The notes below the pieces were generated by a model. The model searched no databases and was not told where the DNA came from. It saw nothing but the letters and a program-made list of their open reading frames with translations. DNA of 64,000 nt from Vibrio sp. UCD-FRSSP16_30. GTDB taxonomy: Bacteria; Pseudomonadota; Gammaproteobacteria; Enterobacterales; Vibrionaceae. Below, in pieces: positions 38,287 to 48,933 of this stretch; within the stretch, counting starts at the first letter, position 1, and each line of letters begins with the position of its first letter. The stretch lies in NCBI RefSeq assembly GCF_001676025.1, contig NZ_LZFW01000013.1, positions 32,753 to 96,752 on the forward strand, written 5' to 3'. Position numbers and translations under genes: made by a program.

Positions 38287-38781
38287 ATGATCACCCTTCA
38301 CACCAATCACGGTGACATCACACTAGAACTGAACCACGAACTTGCTCCAATTACAGCAGCAAATTTTGTTCAGTATTGTAAAGATGGTTTCTACGACAAC
38401 ACTTTGTTCCACCGTGTTATCGATGGCTTTATGATCCAAGGCGGCGGTATGACGTCTGGTCTACGCGAAAAACCAACTCGCGATACCATTAAAAACGAAG
38501 CAAGCAACGGTCTTAGCAATGCGGTTGGTACAATCGCAATGGCACGTACTATGGAACCGCATTCAGCGAGTTCACAGTTCTTTATCAACATCAACAACAA
38601 CACTTTCTTGGATTTTAAATCAGAAGACATGAATGGTTGGGGTTACTGTGTATTTGGTAAAGTGACTGACGGCATGGACGTTGTAAACAAAATTAAAGGC
38701 GTGAGCACTGGTAGCATGGGCATGCACCAAGACGTTCCTTTAGAAGAAGTTATCATTACTAGCGCAACAATCGCTGAGTAA
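38287..38781 (+). CDS. ppiB: Peptidyl-prolyl cis-trans isomerase B (cytoplasmic cyclophilin)
   Basis: A 164-residue cyclophilin with [14 protein letters not shown], the [11 protein letters not shown] substrate groove and [11 protein letters not shown]. No signal peptide, so the cytoplasmic PpiB and not periplasmic PpiA. AAGGA precedes the start. It is followed by its own terminator and then lpxH. Confidence 0.95.
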   Translation: MITLHTNHGDITLELNHELAPITAANFVQYCKDGFYDNTLFHRVIDGFMIQGGGMTSGLREKPTRDTIKNEASNGLSNAVGTIAMARTMEPHSASSQFFININNNTFLDFKSEDMNGWGYCVFGKVTDGMDVVNKIKGVSTGSMGMHQDVPLEEVIITSATIAE

Positions 38782-38788
38782 TGCATTA

Positions 38789-38825
38789 CAAACCGCTTTA
38801 AATTCTATTTGAAGCGGTTTTTTAA
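38789..38825 (+). terminator. Terminator after ppiB
   Basis: AAACCGCTT pairs with AAGCGGTTT around a loop of about 14 bases, followed by TTTT. Confidence 0.8.
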
Positions 38826-38845
38826 CCTAAATGGAACCCATGCCG

Positions 38846-39565
38846 ATGCGCACACTGTTTATCTCCGATCTTCACCTAACGCCTTCCCACCATGCAATGA
38901 CTGAAGCTTTTATTCGTTTTATGCGTGAAGACGCACCTAACGCGGATGCTGTCTATATTCTGGGTGACTTATTTGAGTTTTGGGTTGGTGACGATGATGA
39001 TTGCCCACTAAACAAAACAGTGATGAATGAAATCCGAACTTTAGTCGATTCGGGCACGCCTTGCTTTTTTACTCAAGGCAATAGAGACTTTCTGGTTGGC
39101 AAGAAATTTGAGAAAAAAAGTGGTGCGACACTGCTTGGCGATGAAACATTAATTGATCTGTACGGCATTCCGACACTGCTTTTACACGGTGATACTCTTT
39201 GTACCGATGATGTAAAATATCAAAAATTTCGTCAAAAAATGCACATGCCATGGCTGCAATGGTTGTATAACCGCATTCCCCTTTCTTTTCGTCGTAAACT
39301 GGTCAAGAAAGTACAAAACAATGCCAATAGCCAAAAACAAACTAAATCTTACGACATTATGGATGTGAACCAAGATGCGGTTATGGATGCAATGCAAAGA
39401 CACCATGCGCAAAACATGATTCATGGACATACTCACCGCCCTAACATTCATAATCTGGATCAGGGAAAAAAACGCATTGTGTTAGGTGACTGGTATACCC
39501 AAGCCTCAATACTTGAAGTAACACAACAAAGCACTCGCCTGTACAATCATCCATTTAGTGAGTGA
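38846..39565 (+). CDS. lpxH: UDP-2,3-diacylglucosamine pyrophosphatase
   Basis: A 240-residue calcineurin-like phosphoesterase that makes lipid X in lipid A synthesis at the inner-membrane face. Metal-binding motifs: FISDLHL, GDLFEFWVGDD, GNRDFLVG, LLHGDTLCTDD and HGHTHRP. Three in-frame ATGs lie at 38831, 38840 and 38846; the last gives MRTLFISDLH and the exact length of the Escherichia coli enzyme (240), with GGAA nine bases upstream. Its promoter may lie in or after the ppiB terminator. Confidence 0.94.
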   Translation: MRTLFISDLHLTPSHHAMTEAFIRFMREDAPNADAVYILGDLFEFWVGDDDDCPLNKTVMNEIRTLVDSGTPCFFTQGNRDFLVGKKFEKKSGATLLGDETLIDLYGIPTLLLHGDTLCTDDVKYQKFRQKMHMPWLQWLYNRIPLSFRRKLVKKVQNNANSQKQTKSYDIMDVNQDAVMDAMQRHHAQNMIHGHTHRPNIHNLDQGKKRIVLGDWYTQASILEVTQQSTRLYNHPFSE

Positions 39566-39647
39566 TATGGCTTCATCCAACAACACTTTTGATTTATCAC
39601 AATTAAAAGTGACCTGATAACCGATATATTGAATGTACCCCTTATGA

Positions 39648-40424
39648 ATGACGACTTTTTTTGTGTATAGCTCTTATATTGCACGCCAACCGATCTCAGA
39701 CCGAAATGGTAATACCGTCGCCTTTGAGTTGCTGTATAGAAATAGCCCATTAAATCGATGCCCTAAAATCAATGGGGAATATGCCACTTGTTCAATTTTG
39801 GTCGATTTATTACTTGATGAATCACATCGATTGCTAAAAGGGGTTGATGCTTATATCAATTTTACCCACGACAGCATTATTCAAGGTCTACCTTTATGCC
39901 TTCCTCCTGAGCACTTAATCATTGAAGTTTTAGAGGGAGATTCTCCAAGTCCTGCATTAATTAGTGCCATAAAAGATCTGCACTTACGCGGTTATAAAAT
40001 CGCTCTTGATGATTTTATACCTTCAGAACTCTGGGAGCCGGTGCTGCCTTTTATCTCGATCATTAAGTTTGATATTCAGTTGTATTCTCTTGAAGATTCC
40101 TATGCCTTCATGCAATCACATAGCGAATTTGACATTGTGTATGTCGCTGAAAAAATTGAAGATTATGATCAATATCAACAAGCGCTTAGATTTGGGTTCC
40201 ACCGTTTTCAAGGCTACTACCTAGCAAAACCAGAATTACTCAAAAAACAAATACTCAACGACAGTTACCCTATTCACTACTATAAACTGCATAAACAAAT
40301 CCATCATACTCAATTTCCAGAAGCCGATGCGATTACCCTACCAGATACCTTAGTAGCCAATGAGATTGAAGCATCCCCCTATCATCAGTTCATTGCCTTT
40401 TCTAAAGTGAATCGCAGTCAATAA
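39648..40424 (+). CDS. Stand-alone EAL-domain protein (YuxH/CdgJ-like, lacks HDOD)
   Basis: A 258-residue protein with one EAL domain, beginning YIARQPISDRN as in EAL-HDOD proteins such as CdgJ. The EAL motif reads ELLYR. Positions matching the metal and catalytic residues are kept (E in ELL, N in INF, E in IIEVLE, DD in ALDDF, K in IKFD, E in AEKIE, Q in FQGYY), but loop 6 after DDF is IPSE, not GTGYSS. The C-terminal HDOD domain (about 150 residues) is absent and the remaining tail is short. It may be a weak or inactive c-di-GMP phosphodiesterase or a binding protein. Confidence 0.8.
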   Translation: MTTFFVYSSYIARQPISDRNGNTVAFELLYRNSPLNRCPKINGEYATCSILVDLLLDESHRLLKGVDAYINFTHDSIIQGLPLCLPPEHLIIEVLEGDSPSPALISAIKDLHLRGYKIALDDFIPSELWEPVLPFISIIKFDIQLYSLEDSYAFMQSHSEFDIVYVAEKIEDYDQYQQALRFGFHRFQGYYLAKPELLKKQILNDSYPIHYYKLHKQIHHTQFPEADAITLPDTLVANEIEASPYHQFIAFSKVNRSQ

Positions 40425-40476
40425 ATTTAACTAATGGGTGTATAATCAACAAAATTTTGTTAATTAAAGCCCATCT

Positions 40477-40971
40477 ATGAATAGTATCGCTACGTCTGCT
40501 TGCCGTTGTCATAGCAAGAAACTTTATAAAGATTGCTGTCAACCAATCCACTTAGACCCTCGAAATGCCCTGCAACCTGAGCAACTCATGCGTGCGCGTT
40601 ACTGTGCCCACGAACTCGACCTAGTCCAATTTGTCATTGATACTTACCATCCTAATTGTAATGCCCAAGCAGAAGCCGATGCTATTGCAGAGTCAGTACA
40701 TGGAGAGTGGACTAAATTAGAAGTAGTAGAAAGCGCACAAGGCAGTCATGACAACGAAGGTTTTGTCACCTTTAATGCCTATTTTATCGAAGATAAACGC
40801 CAATATAGCTTTACTGAGAAGTCGCGATTTTTAAAAGAAGAAGGACAATGGTTTTATATTGATGGTGAGATGTATGACTACCCTCTTGCGGTAAAAAAAC
40901 CAGCGGTTGGGCGCAATGATCCTTGTGCATGCGGCAGTGGCAAAAAATACAAAAAGTGCTGCGGCGCGTAA
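40477..40971 (+). CDS. YchJ-family protein with two SEC-C zinc motifs
   Basis: A 164-residue protein (UPF0225/YchJ). An N-terminal SEC-C motif ([14 protein letters not shown]) and a C-terminal one ([13 protein letters not shown]) flank an NTF2-like domain (residues 35-140) with a FVTFNAYF strand. The cysteine motifs predict zinc binding. Function is unknown in the family; length matches Escherichia coli YchJ (152) plus a few residues. Confidence 0.88.
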   Translation: MNSIATSACRCHSKKLYKDCCQPIHLDPRNALQPEQLMRARYCAHELDLVQFVIDTYHPNCNAQAEADAIAESVHGEWTKLEVVESAQGSHDNEGFVTFNAYFIEDKRQYSFTEKSRFLKEEGQWFYIDGEMYDYPLAVKKPAVGRNDPCACGSGKKYKKCCGA

Positions 40972-40974
40972 ATC

Positions 40975-41034
40975 ATACCAATCATAGTAAATCTCTGTTC
41001 AGCCTAGTTGAACATTTACTTACTGTTATTGTAT
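40975..41034. repeat. MITE-like repeat, copy E (60 bp, internally collapsed)
   Basis: Starts ATACCAATCATAGTAAATCTCTG and ends TTACTTACTGTTATTGTAT, i.e. both ends of the family with nearly the whole centre missing. Confidence 0.5.
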
Positions 41035-41062
41035 AAAAAAGCCACTGAATTAAACAGTGGCC
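41034..41062 (-). terminator. Terminator of the his operon
   Basis: GCCACTG / CAGTGGC stem with a seven-base loop, followed by TTTTTT on the minus strand, about 75 bases after the hisIE stop. Confidence 0.85.
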
Positions 41063-41073
41063 TCCTCTGTAAC

Positions 41074-41126
41074 GTATCTCAATAAACTCTCTCAATAAGC
41101 TATCTTAATAACTTATCTTAATAACC
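41074..41126. repeat. Short imperfect tandem repeat (about 13-bp unit, four copies)
   Basis: Four successive copies of a unit like TATCTTAATAACT (with TCTCAATAA variants) lie between hisIE and its terminator. Confidence 0.6.
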
Positions 41127-41138
41127 TAGAAAGCGGGT

Positions 41139-41774
41139 CTATTTATGACGTTCTTTTAGTTTGTTGACCACATCATTTAAAGACAGCTCTTGATCGTTTA
41201 GCAACACAAGCAAGTGATAGATAAGATCAGCAGACTCACACACTAATTCCGCCTTATCACCCGACGTCGCCGCAAGCGCGACTTCAACGCCTTCTTCGCC
41301 CACTTTCTGCGAAATACGTTTGGTGCCACGGGCATACAAACTGGCAGTATAGGAAGAATCAGGATCGGCAAACTTACGCTCGCCCAGCAAAGTTTCAAGC
41401 TGATGAAGCCAAACCATTTGCGACTCTTCTTGCTTATCAGCGTCCCAACAGGTAGTTGTGCCCGTATGACAAGTAGGGCCGACAGGCTCAACTTTTACCA
41501 ACAAGGTGTCGTTATCACAATCTAAAGCAATGTTTTTTAGTCGTAGACCATTACCTGAGGTTTCACCTTTAGTCCACAAGCGCTGTTTAGTGCGAGAGAA
41601 GAACGTAACTAACCCAGTTTCACCTGATTTTTGCAGTGCTTCAGGCGTCATATAGCCCATCATCAACACTTGGCTAGAGGTAAAATCCTGTACGATTGCT
41701 GGCACTAAACCATCAACCTTATCCCAATCAATTCTTTCTGCTAACGTTGTTAGCTCACTTACTGTAAAACTCAT
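41139..41774 (-). CDS. hisI: HisIE, phosphoribosyl-AMP cyclohydrolase / phosphoribosyl-ATP pyrophosphatase
   Basis: A 211-residue bifunctional enzyme for the second and third steps of histidine synthesis. The N-terminal cyclohydrolase (residues 1-115) has the zinc motif CHTGTTTCW and catalytic region [10 protein letters not shown]; the C-terminal pyrophosphatase (about 120-211) has [13 protein letters not shown] and [12 protein letters not shown]. It overlaps hisF by four bases (ATGA) and ends the operon. Confidence 0.96.
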   Translation of the reverse strand: MSFTVSELTTLAERIDWDKVDGLVPAIVQDFTSSQVLMMGYMTPEALQKSGETGLVTFFSRTKQRLWTKGETSGNGLRLKNIALDCDNDTLLVKVEPVGPTCHTGTTTCWDADKQEESQMVWLHQLETLLGERKFADPDSSYTASLYARGTKRISQKVGEEGVEVALAATSGDKAELVCESADLIYHLLVLLNDQELSLNDVVNKLKERHK

Positions 41775-42544
41775 ATTCTCACCTCGACTGCTTGGGTTTT
41801 AAGGTACTGTTTTAGCTCACCAATATTGATGATTTGTTTGTGGAATACAGAGGCAGCTAAAGCACCATCTACATTAGTTTCATTAAATACTTGCGCAAAA
41901 TGCTCCATTGCGCCGGCTCCGCCTGATGCAATCAAAGGCACTTTACACACTTCACGAACCATATTCAGCTGTGTAGTATCATAGCCATTACGAACGCCAT
42001 CTTGGTTCATCATGTTTAATACAATCTCACCGGCTCCGCGACGCTGAACTTCCTGCACCCAGTCTTTCGTTTCCCATTGCGTTGCTTTAGTGCGCGCTTC
42101 GTCACCCGTAAACTGATAAACCTGATACTTACCGGTTTCTTTATCAAAGTAAGAATCAATACCCACCACAATGCATTGCACGCCAAACTTATCGGCTAAG
42201 TGAGTAATTAACTCAGGGTTAGCCAGCGCCGGTGAGTTAATTGACACTTTATCAGCACCAAACTCTAAAATGCGTGAGGCATCTTCGGCTGTTTTTATGC
42301 CACCAGCAACACAGAATGGGATATCAATCACTTCGGCTACGCGAGCAACCCAGCTTTTATCTACCACTCTACCGTCACTTGAAGCGGTAATATCATAAAA
42401 TACCAACTCATCGGCGCCCTCTTCAGCATAACGCTGAGCTAGAGGAACGATATCACCAATGATTTCATGGTTACGAAACTGAACACCTTTAACAACCTGT
42501 CCGTCTCGTACATCTAAACAAGGAATTATTCGCTTTGCTAACAT
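41771..42544 (-). CDS. hisF: HisF, imidazole glycerol phosphate synthase cyclase subunit
   Basis: A 257-residue TIM barrel that, with HisH, makes imidazole glycerol phosphate and AICAR. Catalytic Asp residues are in IPCLDVRDG (strand 1) and [15 protein letters not shown] (strand 5), with phosphate sites GGIKTAEDA and ASGGAGA. Length is family-typical. Confidence 0.97.
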   Translation of the reverse strand: MLAKRIIPCLDVRDGQVVKGVQFRNHEIIGDIVPLAQRYAEEGADELVFYDITASSDGRVVDKSWVARVAEVIDIPFCVAGGIKTAEDASRILEFGADKVSINSPALANPELITHLADKFGVQCIVVGIDSYFDKETGKYQVYQFTGDEARTKATQWETKDWVQEVQRRGAGEIVLNMMNQDGVRNGYDTTQLNMVREVCKVPLIASGGAGAMEHFAQVFNETNVDGALAASVFHKQIINIGELKQYLKTQAVEVRI

Positions 42545-42583
42545 AACACCTTCAATCCTTTTAAAAGCTAAATCTATTTACTG

Positions 42584-43327
<744 letters not shown>

Positions 43328-43346
43328 CTAAAGTCTGATATTTGAG

Positions 43347-43967
43347 CTACAGCTCTAAAAAGTTTTTAATTAATTGTGAGCCCGCTTTTGAAGAGCGTTC
43401 TGGGTGAAATTGCACCCCATAGTAATTACCACTTTGAATGGCTGCGCTAAAACGACTGCCGTAATCACAGCTTGCAATCGTATAGTCGCCTTCTGGCATC
43501 GCAAAGCTGTGCACAAAGTAGAAGTACTCGCCCGATTCAATGCCTTTAAATAGCGGATGCCCTGCCGTGGCTGAAACTGTATTCCACCCCATATGTGGCA
43601 GTGGTAAGTCCTTGCTATCTAGCTTGCGAACCTCTCCGTCACACAAGCCAAGACAAGGAACAATCTCATCGGCTTTTTGGCCTTTTTCTTCAGATAATTT
43701 GCCAAGCAACTGCATACCTAAGCAAATGCCCAGCATGGGTTTTTCTACGCGCTTAACAAGCTCAATTAAATTGCGCTCTTGTAAGTTACGCATCGCTTCA
43801 CTGGCTGTGCCAACACCGGGCAAAAACAGCTTATCGGCCCCAAGAACAACCTCAGGATCTTTAGAGATGCTGACATCAAAACCTAGACGCTCTATAGCAA
43901 AACGAACTGACGACACATTAGCGCATCCAGTATCAATAATTACCACGGTTTGTGATTGATTTTCCAC
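43347..43967 (-). CDS. hisH: HisH, glutamine amidotransferase subunit of IGP synthase
   Basis: A 206-residue class-I glutaminase. The nucleophile Cys is in [12 protein letters not shown], and the His-Glu pair in VQFHPERS. It supplies ammonia to HisF. It starts nine bases after the hisB stop. Confidence 0.96.
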   Translation of the reverse strand: MENQSQTVVIIDTGCANVSSVRFAIERLGFDVSISKDPEVVLGADKLFLPGVGTASEAMRNLQERNLIELVKRVEKPMLGICLGMQLLGKLSEEKGQKADEIVPCLGLCDGEVRKLDSKDLPLPHMGWNTVSATAGHPLFKGIESGEYFYFVHSFAMPEGDYTIASCDYGSRFSAAIQSGNYYGVQFHPERSSKAGSQLIKNFLEL

Positions 43968-43976
43968 ACTAACTCC

Positions 43977-45050
43977 TTACAACATTCCCTTGCTACTCGG
44001 TAGCTCAGTGCCTTCAACCTTAATCGCTTGGCGCAAAGTGCGGCCAAACGCTTTAAATAGACTTTCAATAATGTGGTGATCGTTATCACCGACAGAAGAC
44101 AGGTGCAATGTACACGCCATGCCATCGGCTAATGAACGGAAGAAATGCACCGCCATTTCTGTAGAAAATCCGCCTACTTCTTCACGGCTAAATTTGGCAT
44201 CAAATTTTAGATAGGCACGACCGGACAAATCAAGACAACATTGCGCCAGACACTCATCCATCGGCAAGCTAAAGCCAAATCGACCAATGCCACGCTTATC
44301 ACCCAAGGCTTCTTTTAACGCCTGTCCAAGCGCAAGCGCGGTATCTTCTACAGTGTGGTGATCATCAATGTGCAGATCGCCATCAACAGAAAGTTTCAGC
44401 TGAAAACCGCCGTGTGTGGCGATTTGGTCAAGCATGTGGTCAAAAAAGCCAAGACCCGTTTCAATCTTATTACCGCCGATTTCATCAAGATTGACCGCAA
44501 CACGAATGTCCGTTTCTTTGGTAGTGCGAATCACTTCTGCTGTGCGTGGGTTAGTGGTCAGTCTTTTGACAATGGCTGGCCAATCCAAGCTTTGAGGGTT
44601 GTATTGAATACCTTGAATTGCCATGTTCTCTGCTAGTTGAAGATCGGTTAAACGATCGCCAATAACCGCAGAGGTTTTAAAGTCGACTCGACCTGCTTGC
44701 AGGTACTCACGAACCAAACCTAATTTTGGCTTGCGACAAGAACAGTTATCTTCATTAAAGTGTGGGCAAATCAAGACTTCATCAAAATGAACACCTTGAG
44801 ATTCAAAAATGTGCATCATTAAGTCATGCGGGGCATCAAAATCGGCTTGAGGATAGCTATCTGTGCCAAGACCATCTTGGTTTGTCACCATGACCAAACG
44901 GTAACCTGCGTCTTGCAGAGCCAATAAACTAGGAATCACTAGTGGCTCAAATTGCAGTTTGTCTAATCGATCAACTTGAAAATCTACCGGTGGCTCAACA
45001 ATTAAAGTGCCGTCACGGTCGATAAATAAAATCTTTTGGGCTGTGCTCAT
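43977..45050 (-). CDS. hisB: HisB, histidinol-phosphatase / IGP dehydratase
   Basis: A 357-residue bifunctional enzyme. The N-terminal HAD phosphatase has FIDRDGTLI and [12 protein letters not shown] plus a zinc loop ([15 protein letters not shown]); the C-terminal dehydratase has the metal motifs [22 protein letters not shown] and the [11 protein letters not shown] stretch. Length matches the enterobacterial fused enzyme. Confidence 0.97.
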   Translation of the reverse strand: MSTAQKILFIDRDGTLIVEPPVDFQVDRLDKLQFEPLVIPSLLALQDAGYRLVMVTNQDGLGTDSYPQADFDAPHDLMMHIFESQGVHFDEVLICPHFNEDNCSCRKPKLGLVREYLQAGRVDFKTSAVIGDRLTDLQLAENMAIQGIQYNPQSLDWPAIVKRLTTNPRTAEVIRTTKETDIRVAVNLDEIGGNKIETGLGFFDHMLDQIATHGGFQLKLSVDGDLHIDDHHTVEDTALALGQALKEALGDKRGIGRFGFSLPMDECLAQCCLDLSGRAYLKFDAKFSREEVGGFSTEMAVHFFRSLADGMACTLHLSSVGDNDHHIIESLFKAFGRTLRQAIKVEGTELPSSKGML

Positions 45051-45077
45051 TATTATTCCTTATTGTAATTCGGCGTC

Positions 45078-46130
45078 CTACGCTGCAGATTGAGCCAATT
45101 GTTGCTTAATAAATTCCAGTGTTTTGTTGCACTCTTCAAGGCTGCCAATACTAATGCGTACACAGTCTTTAATTGGAGAGTTACGTAAAATAATACCTGC
45201 ATCCCACGCGGCTTTAAATAGCGCATCACCATCCGCAAAGCGAACTAGTAAGTAGTTACCAAAACCGGCATAAACGGTGACATTCGCCAACTTTTGAAGC
45301 TCAGTCTCGATATAGCCACGATGAGTATTCAAGGTGGTAATTTGCTTGGTTGCTCGCTCAAGCCCCTCTTTAGATAAAGCTTGAGAAGCAATATCCGCGA
45401 CAGGCACAGGGACTGGGTAAGGTGCAATAACCTTTAATAAAACTTGAATAAGCTCTTGATTGGCTAAAGTAAAACCACAACGTAGCCCTGCCAAAGCAAA
45501 GGCTTTAGACATTGTGCGTAAAATAGCTAAGTTGGGATAATCTTTTAATAAGTCGACTGTTGACGCTTCTGGGCAAAAATCGATATACGCCTCATCCATT
45601 ACCACGATGGCTTTATCTTTGGTCATTTCAAGCAGGGAAATAATATCCTCACGCTTAATCAAATTACCGGTCGGATTATTAGGTGAGCAAACAAACACTA
45701 ATTTGCTGTTATCTAAATTGCGTTCAATAGCCGCTAAATCTAACTGCCACTCATCGGTTAACGGCACAACTTTACGCTCAACACCGATGGTTTCAGCACT
45801 TATGGCATACATGCCATAAGTGGGAGGACAATAGATAATGGCATCCTCACCCGGCTCACAAAAGGCACGAACTAAAAGCTCGATACCTTCATCTGCGCCG
45901 CGAGACGTCAATACTTGCTCTGGCGTAACGCCTGCATAAGAGGCGTAGGCGTTAATAAGTTGAGGTGGCTGACAGTCGCTATAACGATTTAAGCGAGATG
46001 CTTCAATCGTGTACGCATTATCAAAAGGCGATTCATTGGCATTAAGCCAAACGTCACCACTGCCACCGATTCGACGTGCAGACAAATAAGGGGTCAGTGC
46101 CTGAACTTGTTTACGAGCTAACTTTTCCAT
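45078..46130 (-). CDS. hisC: HisC, histidinol-phosphate aminotransferase
   Basis: A 350-residue PLP enzyme of fold type I. The N-terminal motif is [14 protein letters not shown]-binding residues lie in [12 protein letters not shown] and MDEAYIDFC, and the Lys that binds PLP is in [15 protein letters not shown]. It starts 13 bases after the hisD stop. Confidence 0.97.
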   Translation of the reverse strand: MEKLARKQVQALTPYLSARRIGGSGDVWLNANESPFDNAYTIEASRLNRYSDCQPPQLINAYASYAGVTPEQVLTSRGADEGIELLVRAFCEPGEDAIIYCPPTYGMYAISAETIGVERKVVPLTDEWQLDLAAIERNLDNSKLVFVCSPNNPTGNLIKREDIISLLEMTKDKAIVVMDEAYIDFCPEASTVDLLKDYPNLAILRTMSKAFALAGLRCGFTLANQELIQVLLKVIAPYPVPVPVADIASQALSKEGLERATKQITTLNTHRGYIETELQKLANVTVYAGFGNYLLVRFADGDALFKAAWDAGIILRNSPIKDCVRISIGSLEECNKTLEFIKQQLAQSAA

Positions 46131-46143
46131 GTCTACTGCTTTC

Positions 46144-47442
46144 CTACTTAATGGCTGATAGTTTTTCCACTCGAATAGTCACGGCGCGTTTATGCGCATC
46201 AAGACCTTCGGCTTCTGCCATCGTAACAACCGTTGGTGCTAGAGCAGATAAACCATCAGCGCTAAGCTCTTGTACTGTCATACGCTTACTAAAGTCGGCT
46301 AAACCTAAACTTGAGCAAGTGCGAGTGTAGCCATAAGTCGGTAACACATGGTTAGTACCTGACGCGTAATCACCTACTGATTCAGGAGACCATTCACCAA
46401 GGAAAATTGAACCCGCATTATCCAGTAGCGGTAGCAACTCTCTTGGGTTACGAGTTTGAACAATTAAGTGCTCAGGACCGTAGTAATTAGAAATCGCAAC
46501 AGATTGAGTCAAAGACTCTGAAATCACAATTAGGCTAGATGCTAACGCTTGCTGAGCGATGTCTTTACGAGATAATTGCGCCAATTGCTTTTGAACAGCA
46601 TCGGTCACTTTATCTGCAATAAGAACTGATGGCGTCACCAACACAACTTGAGAATCAGGACCGTGCTCGGCTTGGCTCAGTAAGTCAGCCGCCACAAAAT
46701 CAGCATCGGCAGTTTCATCGGCAATCACCATCACTTCTGAAGGGCCGGCAGGCATATCAATAGCCGCGCCGCCAAACTCATTACTCACTTGACGCTTCGC
46801 TTCGGTAACATACGCATTACCAGGACCGAAAATTTTGTCTACTTTAGCCACTGTATCAGTGCCATAAGCCATCGCGCCAATCGCTTGACCGCCACCCAGG
46901 TTATACACTTCATCAATATTACATAACTTAGCCACATACAGGATTTCGTCAGCAATCGGTGGTGGTGAACAAAGAACCACTTTATTACAACCGGCGATTT
47001 GCGAAGGTACGCCAAGCATCAATACGGTTGAAGGTAATGGCGCACTGCCACCTGGAATATACAGTCCAACAGTATTAATTGGACGTGTTACCAATTCACA
47101 TACCACACCCGGCTGTGTTTCAACCTTTAATGGCGCAGGCTTTTGAGCTTGGTGGAACTTAGAAATATTACTGTAAGCTTGGTTAAGTGCTGCTTTCATT
47201 TCGTCAGACAAACGCGCTGATGCAGATTCAATCTCATCATTTGATACACGAATATTCTCAGGACGTACACCATCAAACTTTTCAGTCAGGTCAAGTAGTG
47301 CCTTGTCCCCTTCTTTTTTTACCTGATTTAATACTGCTGAAACCGCAGCCGTAATATTAGCGCCATCAGTTACCGCTGGTCGTTGAAGTACCGCGCTTTG
47401 TTGCTCTGCACTTAATGATTCCCAAGTTACCGTTCTCATCAT
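46144..47442 (-). CDS. hisD: HisD, histidinol dehydrogenase
   Basis: A 432-residue NAD-dependent enzyme for the last two steps. Family motifs: [34 protein letters not shown] and the zinc/His region AEHGPDSQ and YGPEHLI. Directly abuts hisG. Confidence 0.97.
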   Translation of the reverse strand: MMRTVTWESLSAEQQSAVLQRPAVTDGANITAAVSAVLNQVKKEGDKALLDLTEKFDGVRPENIRVSNDEIESASARLSDEMKAALNQAYSNISKFHQAQKPAPLKVETQPGVVCELVTRPINTVGLYIPGGSAPLPSTVLMLGVPSQIAGCNKVVLCSPPPIADEILYVAKLCNIDEVYNLGGGQAIGAMAYGTDTVAKVDKIFGPGNAYVTEAKRQVSNEFGGAAIDMPAGPSEVMVIADETADADFVAADLLSQAEHGPDSQVVLVTPSVLIADKVTDAVQKQLAQLSRKDIAQQALASSLIVISESLTQSVAISNYYGPEHLIVQTRNPRELLPLLDNAGSIFLGEWSPESVGDYASGTNHVLPTYGYTRTCSSLGLADFSKRMTVQELSADGLSALAPTVVTMAEAEGLDAHKRAVTIRVEKLSAIK

Positions 47443-48339
47443 TTACTCCATCATTTTTTCAATAGGTAGAACTAGGATTGAACTTGCTCCTAGTTCTTTT
47501 AACTGTTCCATCGTTTCCCAGAATAGATTCTCAGAGCTAACAAGGTGGATTGCCGCTTTTGATTTATCTGTAGAAAGAGGTAATACCGTTGGATCTTCTG
47601 CCCCTGGCAATAGCGCTGTTACTTCGTCTAATTTATCAAGAGGTGCGTGCAGCATGATGTACTTAGATTCTTTAGCTTGCTGTACACCTTGCATGCGAGT
47701 CAGTAGCTTATCGATAAGATCCAATTTCTCTTGGTCAAACTCGCCATTACGCTGAATAAGCGTAGCTTTAGAGCGGAAAATAACTTCGGCTTCTTTTAGA
47801 CCGTTCGCTTCTAGCGTGGCTCCGGTTGAAACCAAATCAGCAATACCATCGGCAAGCCCTGCGCGAGGAGCCACTTCGACTGAACCAGTAAGCATACAAG
47901 TACTAAAGTCGATACCTTGCTCATCCATATACGCTTTAAGTAGGTGCGGATAACTTGTTGCGATACGTTTACCAGCAAGATCTTGAGGACCGGCATAGTC
48001 CAACTCTTTATCAACCGCGATAGAAAGGCGACATGTACCAAAATCCAAACGACGTAAAGATTTAAACTGATGCGGTTCACCTTTAGCTTTACGATCAAGA
48101 CGAACTTCTTCTAGTTCATTTTCTCCGATAAAACCTAAATCAACCACGCCATCCATAATTAGGCCTGGGATATCGTCATCTCTAACTAGCAACAGATCGA
48201 TAGGAGTATTTAAAGAATGAGCAACCAAACGCTCACCCATGATGTTGAATTTAACACCACTTTTTTTCAATAATTCCTGACACTCTTTACTCAGTCGACC
48301 TTTTTTCTGAATAGCAATTCTTAGACGTTGTGTTTGCAT
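47443..48339 (-). CDS. hisG: HisG, ATP phosphoribosyltransferase (long form)
   Basis: A 298-residue long-form enzyme with the catalytic domains ([13 protein letters not shown], the PRPP loop [14 protein letters not shown]) and the C-terminal ACT-like regulatory domain (about residues 225-298) that binds histidine for feedback inhibition. First structural gene of the operon, about 150 bases after the leader peptide and attenuator. Confidence 0.97.
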   Translation of the reverse strand: MQTQRLRIAIQKKGRLSKECQELLKKSGVKFNIMGERLVAHSLNTPIDLLLVRDDDIPGLIMDGVVDLGFIGENELEEVRLDRKAKGEPHQFKSLRRLDFGTCRLSIAVDKELDYAGPQDLAGKRIATSYPHLLKAYMDEQGIDFSTCMLTGSVEVAPRAGLADGIADLVSTGATLEANGLKEAEVIFRSKATLIQRNGEFDQEKLDLIDKLLTRMQGVQQAKESKYIMLHAPLDKLDEVTALLPGAEDPTVLPLSTDKSKAAIHLVSSENLFWETMEQLKELGASSILVLPIEKMME

Positions 48340-48383
48340 TGCAGATTCCCTTTGCTGATGTTCTAAATTAATAAACGTATAAA

Positions 48384-48420
48384 ATGAAAAAACCCTTGGG
48401 GCTTAGCTCCCAAGGGTTTA
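48384..48420 (-). terminator. Histidine attenuator terminator
   Basis: AACCCTTGGG and CCCAAGGGTT pair around a short loop, followed by a T run on the minus strand. It lies between the leader peptide and hisG, so ribosome stalling on the His codons should decide whether it forms. Confidence 0.9.
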
Positions 48421-48487
48421 AATCTGTATTGATTGATTTAACCACCGAGAGCTGTATCTCCCGGGTACGCGCAACTCACCCGAAAGA

Positions 48488-48523
48488 TTAATATAGGCGA
48501 TGATGGTGATGATGAATTTTCAT
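48488..48523 (-). CDS. hisL: his operon leader peptide
   Basis: ATG AAA ATT followed by five His codons in a row, then CGC CTA TAT TAA, giving the 11-residue peptide MKIHHHHHRLY. The His run and the terminator about 70 bases downstream are the marks of classical his attenuation. Escherichia coli has seven consecutive His codons; here there are five. It is too short for standard gene finding. Confidence 0.93.
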   Translation of the reverse strand: MKIHHHHHRLY

Positions 48524-48692
48524 ATCTTGTTGGCGCATGTTTTTTAAGGCTTATTCAATTGGCTTACAAACACACTAACCAAGCGGTAAATATTTTGCAA
48601 CCGTTAAATGGTGAAAAATTCGTTTTCAGAGTTATTTTTCTTATTCCTCTTGCCATTGCTAACAAACCTTCTTTTACCTAAGCCAAGGATTC

Positions 48693-48854
48693 ATACCAAT
48701 CACAGTAAGTAAATGATCAGAAATAGCGCAGGAAAAACACTTGAGAACAAGGCGAATATTTTTGATAAGTAGTTATTCTACAATCAAAAATTTCAACGCG
48801 GTTATCAAGTGTTTTAACCAGCTAGGCTGATCAGAGATTTACTACGATTGGTAT
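48693..48854 (+). repeat. MITE-like repeat, copy B (full length, 162 bp)
   Basis: Starts ATACCAATCACAGTAA and ends TTACTACGATTGGTAT, with inverted ends. Near-identical to the reverse complement of 7615-7777 over the whole length, with only scattered substitutions and small indels. No coding sequence. It lies between the his leader and the nhaC terminator. Confidence 0.7.
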
Positions 48855-48880
48855 CAGACTTAAAGTCATCATTTTTGGAT

Positions 48881-48908
48881 GTAAAAAAGGGAGCTAAGCT
48901 CCCTTTCA
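48881..48908 (-). terminator. Terminator after the NhaC-family gene
   Basis: GGGAGC / GCTCCC stem with a three-base loop, followed by TTTTTT on the minus strand. Confidence 0.85.
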
Positions 48909-48933
48909 ATCGTTTAATGATGTTTTGTGCCCG

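Noticed and set aside
39644..39670. Frameshift at the start of the EAL gene
   Set aside because: A second ATG four bases upstream opens a different frame that stops after eight codons; the frame from 39648 gives the family start.
43540..43959. 139-codon antisense frame
   Set aside because: It is the opposite strand of hisH, a clear enzyme gene.
48693..48854. Integron attC site (VCR-like)
   Set aside because: Size and inverted ends are suggestive, but the core sites RYYYAAC and GTTRRRY are not at the ends and there are no cassettes.
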